This document shows positions 1-11,072 of a stretch of DNA of 30,154 nucleotides, piece after piece. Numbering within the stretch: the stretch's first letter is position 1; each line of letters opens with the position of its first letter. The notes beneath the pieces were generated by a model. The model ran no database searches, was not told the DNA's origin, and worked only from the letters and a program-made list of their open reading frames with translations. The stretch lies in NCBI GenBank assembly GCA_025529335.1, contig JAMYHX010000514.1, positions 1-30,154 on the forward strand, given 5' to 3'. The DNA comes from Rhizopus sp. PT2906 (taxonomy: Eukaryota > Mucoromycota > Mucoromycetes > Mucorales > Rhizopodaceae). The position numbers and the translations under genes were made by a program.

Positions 1-1315
1 TCGAGCTTTTCAAATTGATTGCCCATTGTCATTGCACCACAGTCTACGCCTTCACCATCTGTCAAAACGGAACCCTGTCTGAGTGAGCCGATGCGAGCGT
101 TCATCTCATCAACCACCTTTTCATAAATCTCTTCAGCAACAATAATACGTTCGATGCCAATACAGTTTTGACCGCAGTTTTGAAAAACACCACGCATCAA
201 AACAGGAATAGCTTGAACGAGATCAGCATCCTTTAGCAAAATAGCGCAATCTTTACCACCCAATTCGAGCACACAAGGAACAAGATGGTCTGCGGCATTC
301 TTTTGAACCAATTTACCAACACCAGGAGAGCCGATGAAAGTCACATGCTTTACACCGCATCGAACGATTTCTTCTCCCACATCAGCAAATCCACTAACAA
401 ATTGAACAAGGTCGGGGTTATGACCATGAGCAGTCAAGCAGGCCTTGATGATAGATTCGTAATATCTCGAAGACCAGGCAACATACTCAGAGCATTTAAC
501 GATGATACCATTACCAGACATCAAAGCAGAAATGACAGGTCCGATCGCGTTATGGAAAGGGTAGTTCCAGCTGACTAAAGCAGCCACAACACCCATAGGT
601 TGATAAACAACTTTGGCATGTTTATACATCATCATCAATCCAGGGCTTCTATAATCATCTGCCAAAACAGATTCGCCGTTATCAATAGTCCAGCGTAATT
701 TGGCGCAAGTGGTAATAACTTCACCCAAGGAGGCATCGATCACTAATAGACTCTGATGAGTAAAATATTGCAAACTAACATCCTAATTTATGTTACTTGT
801 CTTTCCGGTATCTCTGCATCCAACTTGGCAGATCACCTCTTGATTTTCCAAAATAAAGTCTAATAATGAACGAAGGACTGCCCGACGTTCTTCAAATGAC
901 GTTTTAGACCACTCAAGTTGAGCATTTGATGTACGTTCGTAAAGTTCCTTGACTTTTGCAGCTGTAGGTGACGGAATGGTGTCTAAATGGTAACCAGTAG
1001 AAGGGTCATAACAGATTATATTTGAAGGGTCTTTCATATCCTATTGTATTTGTGGTTGATACATGTACACATTCTACATCAAGATCATCTTACTCTAATC
1101 GTGGCATTCTCAAGTACTTTTCCTTTCCATCTAGGATTTGCAGCTAATAAAGCATTGTGCCTTAGTAATACAATTATATAAATGTCATCATTACCTTCAG
1201 GTACAGGAACAGTAAACTTTTTTGGAGGCGTAGTTGTTAACCAATTGAATACTTGGTAACTTATAAAAGCTCCCACAAATACACAGGCCCAGTCTTGCCA
1301 GGATAACTCCAACAT
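1..1315 (-). CDS. MSC7: Aldehyde dehydrogenase, Msc7-like (5' part, truncated by window edge)
   Basis: NAD(P)-dependent aldehyde dehydrogenase of the membrane-anchored fungal Msc7 type; such enzymes oxidise aldehydes to acids. Exons on the minus strand: 1315-1195, 1143-1094, 1040-797 and 742 to beyond position 1, with phase kept at all three junctions (introns 51, 53 and 54 nt, GT..AG). The N-terminus has a hydrophobic segment (WACVFVGAFISYQVF), then the conserved CYDPSTGYHLDTIP and CRDTGKTMIDASLGE blocks. Later come the NAD-site region FIGSPGVGK, the catalytic Glu in LELGGKD, and the catalytic Cys in NCGQNCIG. The C-terminal third lies outside the window. It is divergent from the gene at 2329. 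Family membership is strongly supported. The Msc7 assignment rests on the N-terminal anchor and block order, and the natural substrate is not predictable. Confidence 0.92.
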
Positions 1316-1348
1316 TGTTTGTTCTGGTTATGCTGTTTGGCAATACAG

Positions 1349-1396
<48 letters not shown>

Positions 1397-2328
1397 TGCC
1401 AACTTGACCGTGATTTAAAGTTACAACAAATTTGGCTGGCATTAAATTAAAAAATATCATCCAATTCAAGCCAGTGGTTCGCTGTGATGTTGTCCTGTAG
1501 CTAAAGTATCGACATCACATAGACTGCTAAACAAGACAAGCTGTAAATTCTGAGCAAAACAATATATGATGCTTTCTTTCTAATTCCGTATCAAAACACA
1601 TCTATCGAATACTATCAGACGCTTATTCTATTGTATTCAATCGTTTTATACTTTAGCATATCTTACATAGGGCGTATCTTAATCTGACGCGAGAATCAAA
1701 CTTGACCGTCATTATAGAGACTATTTGGTTAAGCAAGTTTTAATCTTGATTATACCATGCCAAATAATGTTATTCATTTCCAAAATTGATTTCTGGACAA
1801 ATATGAGAAAGAGTATACCGCAAGTGTACCTCTTGATTGATGACTTTTATGCAGCTCTTTTTTCGTTAATACAAACATTCACGCAGGTACATTTAATTGG
1901 GTGACATTTATACTTTCTAATAAATCATTATCAATCATCAGAAAGATGCATACGTTAGTTATATATCATACCTTTTGTTCAAGGGTAAGGAATCCTCTGA
2001 AAGTATTTACGGTGCATGTAGTTTGGGATATTTATAAGCTCGCCTTTGTTTCATTCCTTAAACATAGTGAGTGTCGTACAATACGTATGTCCATTCTACT
2101 TGTTACTTGATTTTTTGTGTGTATGTGTATGTGAACAATCAATAACTTGCAAAATTCATCTATAAAGAAGCATTGGATCAATATATCATTGATAAAACGC
2201 TTCATTATCTGTAATAACACAAAGTAATATTTTGCATTAAGAACTAGTTTAATACAAGATATAAAAAATACGAGATAAAAATACGTCTTCTTTTTCTTTA
2301 TTTCTTCGCTTTACTTTACTTAAACAAC
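1316..2328. other. Intergenic region between divergent genes
   Basis: About 1 kb separates the start codons of the aldehyde dehydrogenase (minus) and the Rossmann protein (plus), so both promoters should lie here. I see a 44-nt A run and two copies of AACTTGACCGT (1401 and 1699). The short open frames inside have no recognisable protein features and no flanking splice sites that extend them. No RNA gene was recognised. Confidence 0.6.
1349..1392. repeat. 44-nt poly(A) homopolymer
   Basis: An uninterrupted run of A on the plus strand, 34 nt upstream of the aldehyde dehydrogenase start codon (poly(T) on that gene's sense strand). It could be a promoter dT tract that excludes nucleosomes, or a length-variable microsatellite. 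I found no retroelement body or target-site duplication next to it. Confidence 0.9.
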
Positions 2329-3628
2329 ATGGCTTCCTCCGTAGAAACTCCCAATATTGAAAAGAAAAAGCCCAAGTATATCCTAATCACTCATGGTGAT
2401 TCTTATTTGGGCCATGCCTTAGCTATCTATCTTACAGAACAGATTTACAAGCATGATACAAAGAAGCATTGGTTTGTAAGAGTCATTTGCAAGGAAAAGA
2501 GTCAATACAAGGAAGAGTACGAAAAAAGAAAGATTGATGTGAAGGTCTGTTGGTATAAAATTCTTGCAGAGCAAACGGTTTTAAAGCAGTTTTATTTAAT
2601 AGGAAGTTGATTATGAAAGTCAACCTATGATTCGGGAAGCCATGAAAGGGCACGTTAAAACCATGATTTTTAATCCCTTTACTCATGATGATCGTCTTAT
2701 TATGCAAGCATTGAATGTATTGGAAGCTGCTCGTGAGGAAATAATACCTTTCACGATCATGATCTCTTCGTAAGCATCAATATGTTGATGAATACTACTT
2801 CTAACTGTATTTCTTCATAATAGCTTTGGTGTTACCACTGCAAGACCAGATACTGGCTCGCCTATGTGCCAATTTTTAGCAATTGAACAGAAACTTAAAG
2901 AATTTAACACATTTGGCAAATGGATCATCTTCCGTGTCCCCTTCATCCAGCAATACTTACACTTTTGGTCCAAAATGGTTGAAGACAGACGTATTCTGGG
3001 TATGCCTATATCTCAAACCGACAGTTTGGAGACTGTTCATATCAAGGACATTTGCGCATGCGTAGCTCAAGCTGCCTTATCCAAAATGTCCATGGCATGG
3101 GGAGCCAAGTACCCACAAAAGCGAGTTTACGAATTAAGAAGCGTACCTTCTTTTACCCTTTATAACATGGCCAAGTCATTATCTGAGTCACTCAAGGAAG
3201 ATGGACAGGCACCTGAAATTCATTCTGCAGTCGTCACTGAAGAGCAGATGGAACACTATCTAAAAGTGCTCGCTTCTGGCTCTAGTGTTACTAACATGCA
3301 TCATATCCTTGGTTCAATGTCCCTTGGAGTCTGTATTGACAGTTACAAGCCTGGTATACTCTACAGTGTCTATCATGGCGTCGGAAGAATTATATTTTCA
3401 GCCGCTTTAAAGGAAGAAGATGACCCTCGATGGTATCCTTGTCCTGCTGAGGTCTTAACACCCTTCTGTATTCAATTAATCATGGATCATTTCAAAACGG
3501 CTCGCAATCCCGAATGGTCACCTGTCGTGGATAACCCAACTGACATTCGAGACCTAACTGGAAATGATCCTATACCTGTTTCCAGGTTCTTTATGAATAA
3601 CCGTCGCCACTTCAGAGGCAGTCAATAA
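2329..3628 (+). CDS. NAD(P)-binding Rossmann-fold protein (NmrA/atypical SDR-like)
   Basis: Three exons, 2329-2544, 2603-2769 and 2824-3628, join in phase to a 395-aa protein (introns 58 and 54 nt). Near the N-terminus, YILITHGDSYLGHALAIYL has the beta-strand / Gly-rich loop / helix layout of a dinucleotide-binding Rossmann fold. The usual GxxGxxG is reduced to a GDSYLG-type loop, as in NmrA-like and atypical short-chain dehydrogenase proteins. A following segment (KTMIFNPFTHDDRLIMQAL) and a mid-protein VHIKDICACVAQAAL resemble the region where NmrA-like proteins call neighbouring strands and the V-D-V-A helix. No catalytic YxxxK is obvious, so a regulatory or redox-sensing role is as likely as an enzyme. 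It ends 84 bp from the convergent RasGEF stop codon. Confidence 0.82.
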
Positions 3629-3699
3629 ATGCAACTGATATAGCAGCATCCCCAAGAAGGAGAAGAACATATATTTGTTCTCTTTTTATTTTTTGCTTT

Positions 3700-3705
3700 A
3701 ATAAA
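3700..3705 (+). terminator. AATAAA polyadenylation signal
   Basis: A canonical AATAAA hexamer 71 nt after the Rossmann-protein stop codon, in the 84-bp gap before the convergent RasGEF stop. Position and strand fit the 3' end of the plus-strand transcript. The two convergent transcripts probably overlap at their 3' ends. Confidence 0.45.
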
Positions 3706-3712
3706 AAAAAAA

Positions 3713-6004
3713 TCATGTCCAAACAAAAGAACTTGAAGTATCAGGTTGTGAGTTATCTAAAGGATGTGGCGATGTTGTATTATGAGTTACAGATGAAATA
3801 GATGGCTCACTATTGAATGAAATAATGGAGAACTTATTGCTACCATTACTGGCGCTACTGCTGTTTGTGTTGCTGTTATTTTTCCAAAAGTCCTTTCGAA
3901 AAATAGCTAATGAGCTGCTACTTTGACTTGTTACCGTCCCATGGTATCTTTTCTTAATGCATACATTTTCATCAGTATCTGCGTTGACCTCATCAAAGGA
4001 AAAATGGCGTGGAGAGCGATGCAGGGTAGCAAACGATTCAACTGGTTTAAATGCAGTGCTTTGATCTACACTTTTTCTTCCAAACAGCCAAAATCCAGCC
4101 GATGATTTCCTTTCAAAATAATCTTCTTCATCATCTAGACTCAACGGACGACTGGGACTTGTACTGCTACTGGTCAGGCTGCCTGAGCTGCTTCGAGTTG
4201 TCGTTAAACTAACGGAAGACGTAAGGCATACTCCTCCATTAGCTTTTGCAGGCTCACGAAGTACACAGAGCTCGTCTACCGTCTTTTCATTTACCCAAGG
4301 TCGCGTTAACTAGATACTGTGAGTCATGGCACATTTGGATAAATATGACTTACTAGATACTGCGTAACAAGACATTGCTGCATGTCCATATTTATCTTTG
4401 CAAGCTCATCATCATAAACTCCTTTTCTGGTAGAAGCAGTTGCTCGTATGGAAAACTTTGGTCTATTGTAAGAAATGACCTCCTTGGTATACATCGCAGG
4501 CAATGCAGGGGAATAGTCTGGGTTCTTTTGCATGTCAGTAAACAAACTTAAAAGCTCTGTTATTCTTGCGTCTTGCTGGTTGTTTAATGCGTTGAGATAA
4601 GTCATGTCATGGATAAAGGTGCCCAAGAAAGGAACCATGGGTTCGTGTAACTTGATATCCTCAAGCATGGCCAGTCGGTATTTTTCATAGTTGGAGGCCT
4701 CAGACATGAGTTCGACTAGCTCTTCCAGTAAAGTGATTGCCTTTTTGGGCACAAATGCCCAAGAGCGTTTCAAACGCTGCATCGGTGGTGTTCCTAGGGC
4801 AGATATCACTGCCTTCAAGGTTTGATAGTTTTTAAGTTCATGACATTTATCAGCTACCTTTATCCAATAATTTAAATGTTGGGATCTATCAGACGCTTCC
4901 AATTTGATCAATATGCTATATTCAATGAGCCTTGTTAGATAGTTGAAGAAATCGGTCGATGCAACAATACATGGATCTGGTGACTTGGGTGTATGGTTCA
5001 ATAGAGCCGTTGTCGTAACATTGTGAAAGATGGCGGATTCGATCAAGGTTAGTTGGTAAGCGGTCATCATGGGATGAAATTGAAGAATGGAAAGAATATT
5101 GATCGACTGGAGTGTTCGTAATTTTTCAAAGGAGGGACTAAACTCTTGTTGATGCTGTAAGGACTGAGTAATAAAATCAAAAGGTGGTTGGGGTATTAGA
5201 GGTACATCATCGGATGATAGATCTGTGAACGTCTTTGCACGAACACGAGTATGAACCCTGGTAGTTGCAAGGAGAAATATTTCTTGATTGTTGGTGTATG
5301 ATGAGGAAGATTTTGATGTATTGACAACTATACTAGGAGAGGATGAACGCTGTGGCGTCATCAATGGTTTTATATTTTTATTTTTTATTGTTCCTGGTGC
5401 TGAGGCCTTTCTCAGTCCTGGAAAAAAAGAATATGTAAGTGTGTAGTGATTTATTATCTCTTTTACCTTTTTTCAATTTGCTGTCTTGTGTTGACTTGAT
5501 ATTGACATGCTTTCTGGGAGGCAAAGGTGGAGGAAGGAAAGTAGAAGTTGATAAAGAGAGTGGTTTTGGAGGTAAAGGTGGAGGCACCTTCTTTTTTTGG
5601 AGGGCAATCTCTTTTGCATAATTTAAGCAGGCGTCTGCCAATGTGAAGATAGGAGATAGATTATTTTCAGTAACACCTAATTATCATACAGAATTTTATT
5701 TCCCTTTTCTTTGTCTTTATCTTTTAATAGTTCAAGGCCTACATTGATCGATGAATTCGAGTTTCTTTAGTTCTTCTATTGCAGAGAGTAACGCTTGAAT
5801 ATACAACTCATAAGAGCTCTGTGGTCAAGTTAGTCTCCCAATTCTGTATATTTCTCCCTTTCATATTGTCTTGGCTTTTCTTCCCCTTTTTTTATAACCA
5901 CGTTTTTTTACCTTAAAATGACCAGAATCAAAATGAGTTAAGGCTTCTCGCATCAACGATTGTATTGTTATTTCAGTTGATAAAGATACAGTTAGTGACA
6001 ACAT
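3713..6004 (-). CDS. Ras-type guanine nucleotide exchange factor (RasGEF/CDC25 domain)
   Basis: Five exons, 6004-5912, 5818-5743, 5676-5467, 5417-4354 and 4309-3713, join in phase to a 679-aa protein. The CDC25-homology catalytic domain covers roughly residues 235-450; key signatures are HLNYWIKVADKCHELKNYQT, SALGTPPMQRLKRSW and PFLGTFIHDMTYL. Known activity: opens Ras-family GTPases to exchange GDP for GTP. The first about 75 residues form a helical hairpin with a spacing like an MIT domain (ALTHFDSGHFKSSYELYIQAL). Two proline motifs follow (PPPLPPKP, PPPLPPRK), which are likely SH3 ligands. The about 200-residue C-terminal tail is Ser/Thr-rich and low-complexity. I see no separate RasGEF_N (REM) domain. 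The start at 6004 is the first in-frame ATG of exon 1; a further 5' exon ending at the tacag acceptor just upstream cannot be excluded. It is divergent from the RasGAP at 6436. Confidence 0.88.
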
Positions 6005-6435
6005 CTCCAGTATGCTTTCTGTACAATATATAATAGCATAAGCTATGTAAATAAATATATATGTATTGTATATTCAGGGCTCAGCCTTGAAGATTTTTTA
6101 GAATTAAGTAAAAAAAAAAAAGGTATAAACCAAGATGAAAAAAGCAAAAAAAAAAATAATCAATGAGAGAGTAAAGCGAAGAGATAAAAGAGACAATAGG
6201 ACAACGTCACCATTTGTTTATGCAAATGCATGCGAATGTTTCTGTATACAAATAGATAATAAAAAAAAGGGGGGGAGGAAGAAGAAGGAGTGAAATGAAA
6301 AAAAAAGGCAAGGGAATACACAAGTTGGTTAAAATGATGCTCCTTACAAAGCTTAATTCCACCAAAATGCACGATTCAATATGATATGCTCCCTTCTTTA
6401 CTTTTCTTCTTCTTTTACTCTTTTTTACTCTTTTT
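6005..6435. promoter_or_regulatory. Shared intergenic/promoter region of the RasGEF-RasGAP pair
   Basis: 431 bp separates the start codons of two divergently transcribed Ras regulators, so both promoters must sit here. The sequence is very AT-rich with several A runs, TA-rich stretches (around 6027-6070) and pyrimidine-rich leader sequence just before the RasGAP ATG. I recognise no defined factor-binding site. The region is inferred from gene positions rather than from a specific motif. Confidence 0.55.
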
Positions 6436-9400
6436 ATGAATCAAACTGATCCAAACGATATTATGCACCACGAACTCGAATGTGTACTACCAAGATCGTC
6501 ATTTAGTTTACCTCCCATAAGATCATCAACACCTAGCAATACATCTATAGCTACTTTACCTGTATATACCAATGAGGGAAGTGTAACTAGCTTTTGTGGT
6601 AGCCCCAGAACAATAAGTACAGATAGCATTCATAGCAGCAGCAGTAGCATTAGTAGTGATGATGACGATGAGAACGAAATTAGTATTGCCATATCTGGCA
6701 GAAAAGCCATTGTACCACCTACTCTCAAAGTTATACAAAATAAGAATAAAGAACAAGGTAGCCTGTATGAGGACATATGGATGGATTCTCCTATATTCAG
6801 AGAGTACTTGCACACATTAGAGACCTGGCTATCGTACTATTTGGCATGGTTAGAAAAAGTAGAACAGTGTAGACAGTTAGAAATAGGTACTAAACAATAT
6901 TCTGTCTTCAATATACATGAGCAAGTAACATGACTAATAGCTTACAACAAATCGCTTACTTTGTTATATGAGCAAACAAAACTATTGTTAAATGAGCCAT
7001 TCTATACTCTAGAAGAATGTACTCAGCTAGGCTGGATTGATAAAGAAGATGATGATGACGATGCATGGGAAAATGAGGATGTGCGACTTATTCTTCGTAA
7101 GATACGACAATTCTTTCATTCTATATATTAAATACTGATACCATCTCTCTCTTTAGCTCTACTTCGAGAACATGGATCGAGAATCAAAGAAACTGTAGCA
7201 GTAAGTGATTATGAAGTGATAGTAGCGATATTTTAACTGTTTCTTTAAAAAGTATTATAAAGACATTATACCAAACTTAAGAGCGAAATACATACAACTT
7301 TCCAGTACTTATTGCGCAACACAGAAATTAAAAGCAACACATAATAATCATAAGCCATTAGATGTAATTGAACATCATAGTCTTTTGATATAACTGACAA
7401 TATGCCTTTGCTAGGAAATCACAGCGAACTTGTATGCAGCAAAAAGATCATTATGTAAAGCTCAATTAGAATATGTTCAATCATTATATTCGCTGATTCG
7501 ATCTACAAGAGAACTATTAAATGAAAAGGTAAGTTGGTAAAAAGAAAGACATAGATCAGGTTACTTAAACTTTCTTTCAAGTTGACACCTTTGTTCGAAG
7601 GCTTAGTTTCGGATAAGCACAGAAATATAAAGGCCTTACAGATACTAGCGCTATCGACAACAGAATTCGTCTATTATGTAAACTCTACAAACACTTCATT
7701 TGAAAAAAGGGTATGGTGAATCTGCATAATATATCTGACAAAGATCTCATTCAAGCTCCCTAGTGCAATAGTGAGGGTTTATCGCTCTATATTCAGGAAA
7801 AGCTTGCTTCCTATTATCGTTCACTTAAATCAATGCAAGATGTTCCATTACGACCTTCTTCTCCTATTCCTTTTCCTTTTTTGAATAAGCCAAAGACTAT
7901 AGTAAGTAAACTATATATATGTGCTGAAATGATGGATTAAGCCCCCGAGAAGCAGAGTTATAATAGCATTGAATCACTGTTTGCTCAGCAAACGCAAATT
8001 TTCCAGCACATGTCCACGAGAGGCTATCTGCTTATCAAGAAAAGAAGCAAGGACGCAAATGGATCCGTTAGCAATACAGGAAAATGGGAAAGGTAAAACT
8101 AGAATGATACTTTTTCACACTTAATAACATTTCTTTTCTTTTAAAAAGGCATTACTTTTATATATCAAACCATGAGGGACATTTAAAACAATACAAGAAT
8201 CAAAGCGTATGATCATACTCGTCTACTATTTACAATATACTAACCACTATTTAATCTAGGTATCCATTACAATCATCAACCTAAAACACGCGGTTGTGCA
8301 GTCTCTAGAGTCAGAAAAGCGTGATTATGTCATACAGATTTCTGGTGCAACAGATAGTTTTTGGTATGTTTACAACTATTTCCATTCACCTCCTGATCAT
8401 TAATATATGCATAATAGCATCCAACTTCAAACAGAGACAGCCAAAGATTTCTTCTGCTGGTTACAGGCATTAAGCTCATGGAACAATAGTAAAGTAATAA
8501 GGAGGAGCTCAGTAAGTCTCTCACACTCATATGAAGAGATCTACTTGCTTAATAACTTAAGGATTTGCGTCTCAAACCACTGGGATCAGGAGGAAATAGG
8601 TTTTTGCCAAAGAAGTCTATCTTGTCCGTAGAGAGCGTGCACACTACAGAGAATATGGTAAAATGCAGGTTGTAATATACTAATACGTTTTTTATTCATA
8701 TGACATATCCTTAGAGTACTGCATCATATAAAAGTACAAGCAGTGCAGAGATGGCAGTTAGCGGAACAGCTTTAGGTCATCCTATTCCTATCAGTGAGTG
8801 CTCTGTAAACTGCTCTGGCATGATCGCAAGTGACGGACCCACACAGTTTACTGGTCTTTTCAAGATTTATAGTAGGAAGAGAGGAAAGGAAAGAAAGAAG
8901 GAGCTAACTAGTCAATGAAATATTGTATAGAGTCTTGTATTAAGAAGCTAAACTGTACCTCTCAACATTCAGGTGAACTTTGCATCTTGTATGCCTCGTT
9001 ACTAGAAGGCGGTATTTTACACTTGCAGACGGAAAAGAATAGCAACGAATTCTTTCACAGGCCTATTCATTTATATTCCCTCACATCTCAAGATATTTAT
9101 GCATTCTCTGACTCTGTTGATCATATGCAGTACTGTATCGCCATTCGACCATTACCAACAGAAACGTATCATCTGATTACATGCAGCAGAGCTCAACGAG
9201 ATTTATGGTTAAATCGTCTAAAGCATAGCTGTTTACAGACGATGCCTCTGCCAAGAAAGGTTCAAAGTCTGACAATACGAGTAGGCGAGGGACGAAAGAT
9301 TCAGTTGAAGGACTCCGTTTTGTACTGCGAAATCGCCATCGATCAGGAAATCAGAGCGCTCACTGGCAGTTTAAAGAAATCCGCTACTCTGTCTTGGCGG

Positions 9401-11021
9401 GAAGATTTTATATTCTCGTAAGCTCTACATCTAAAACTGAAATGTGTATTAATTGCTGTACACGCACTTATTAGTGATATTGCCAAGATAAATCATGGCA
9501 TCACAGTTACTATTTATTCCAAAAATAGTAAGAATGACCGAGATATCGTCTACGGCACTGTCTTTATACCCGCGGATCAATTAACTACTCTAAACCATGT
9601 GCTTCAGGAAGACTGGTATGAAATTCGTAAAGAAGGAAGCAAGCACCGTGCATTTGCTTCTCTTACCGGACTGGGTTCGGGCAGTAATGCACTAGGCGAA
9701 GTGCGAGTGGGGATTTTGCTAGAAGAGCATACTGTCTTCTCACTCGAGGCCTATCAGCCATTGATAAACGTCCTGAAAGAATTTCACCATGACTTGATTT
9801 ATGATATGGCCAGAAAGACATCCGATGTTCAGGCATTGGCACGTAATCTTCTCAGAATATATGAAGGCATGGGATTAACCATTGCATGGATAAAGTCGCT
9901 GATTGACTATGAGGTCAGCTCTCTCTCGTTAGGTATATATACACACACATATACATATATAAAGCTTGGATTAGTCCTCTCTCTCTTATAGAAACAGTGC
10001 ATAATACTTTTTATAATAGATGATGCCAATATTTTATTCAGAGGGAACTCATTTTTTACAAAAGTCATTGATAACTTTATGAAAATGAATGGTAGAGAAT
10101 TTCTGGAAGAGGCATTGCAGCTTACAATTGAAAGGATATGTAAATCTGGTACCTATATCGAAGTTGAGTCCTCACGTATACCAGATGCTACAGTCGAAAC
10201 TACTTATACCAATTGCACAAAGCTGTTCGATCATGTTCGTTGCATATGGAGTGGGATTCAAAGAGCAAAATCAAAATGTCCTAGGTAGGGTATTATGATT
10301 ATTCTATAGGTTAAATATTAAACAATCCTTTCTTTCTTTACCTTAGTGAATTCCGTAAAGTATTTGGACATTTACAATCGGCTATTATTAGCAGGTTTAA
10401 ATTAGAGGATAGTGCTTTGGAAAGACATCATCAGGTGGCCAGATACACATGTGTCAGGTAATTACATGATATGTATCTATACTATTGCTATTTATTAACA
10501 AACGAGTGAAAAATAGCGGTTTTATTTTTTTACGATGGATATGTCCAGCTATTATCTCTCCCAAGCAATTTGGACTAGTACAAGATCATCCGGATACAAA
10601 TACCTGTCGTACTTTGACCTTGATTGCAAAATGCCTAATGACACTTGCAAGCCATAACTCCACTGAACAAAGTACAAAGGAACTATGGATAATGCAGCTG
10701 AACGAATTTGCTCAGGTAAAAAGATAGCTTGAACGATGCTACATTGTCCGATCGAACTTATATTATGAGTAGGCCAATACACAAAATTTTATGGACTTTA
10801 TTAACTATGTATCAGTAAGTGTTTAATTTTTTAATACATCATGTCACTGAGACAAAATACACACACAGAACGCAGATGATCAAAACGATCAAAGCAAGAC
10901 AAGACCTGATGAGCCCAACCCGACCTATTTTCTGGACTTGCCATACGAGCTAGCTCAGCTTTCACGGTGGTGTGCTAAGGAATGCACGGCAAACAACATT
11001 ATCACTAAATCATGCAGCTAG
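6436..11021 (+). CDS. RasGAP with BAR-like, tandem PH, C2 and RasGAP domains
   Basis: I resolve 20 exons that stay in phase for 1158 aa: 6436-6886, 6941-7096, 7157-7200, 7253-7363, 7415-7528, 7582-7710, 7797-7901, 7950-8092, 8149-8206, 8260-8363, 8418-8511, 8562-8657, 8715-8871, 8931-9417, 9475-9932, 10020-10284, 10347-10457, 10517-10715, 10773-10814 and 10869-11021. Domain order: Ser-rich N-terminus with an acidic patch; long helical BAR-like region (about 110-360); PH domain (about 390-500, GYLLIKKRS...GKWERHYFYIS, ending in a Trp helix); second PH-like domain (about 580-690); C2-like domain (about 700-815, LTIRVGEGRKIQ); RasGAP domain (about 840-1100). The arginine finger is the Arg of ILFRGNS (about R910), and the FLR motif is FIFLRWICPAI. 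It should stimulate GTP hydrolysis on Ras-type GTPases at membranes. The first intron (6887-6940) is the least certain, and the exon-8 acceptor could shift by one codon. Confidence 0.88.
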
Positions 11022-11040
11022 ATGACAAGAATCTTTAGCT

Positions 11041-11046
11041 AATAAA
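11041..11046 (+). terminator. AATAAA polyadenylation signal of the RasGAP gene
   Basis: AATAAA lies 19 nt after the RasGAP stop codon, within the 51-bp gap to the convergent His-rich gene's stop codon. Orientation and spacing fit 3'-end formation for the plus-strand transcript. Confidence 0.5.
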
Positions 11047-11072
11047 GACAAAATACTTTTTCATTTATTTAT

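Noticed and set aside
285..578. 97-codon plus-strand frame
   Set aside because: Antisense shadow of the aldehyde dehydrogenase exon, whose minus-strand frame carries the conserved motifs.
1349..1392. Poly(A) run as the tail of a retrotransposed element
   Set aside because: No element body, no target-site duplication and no poly(A) signal upstream; a simple homopolymer is the plainer reading.
1901..2110. 69-codon plus-strand frame in the intergenic region
   Set aside because: No recognisable motif, no adjacent splice sites that extend it, and AT-driven composition; more likely promoter sequence.
6925..6940. A 16-nt GTAACA..TAG 'intron' at the end of RasGAP exon 1
   Set aside because: Too short for spliceosomal removal and it would break phase. 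The 54-nt intron 6887-6940 keeps the frame.
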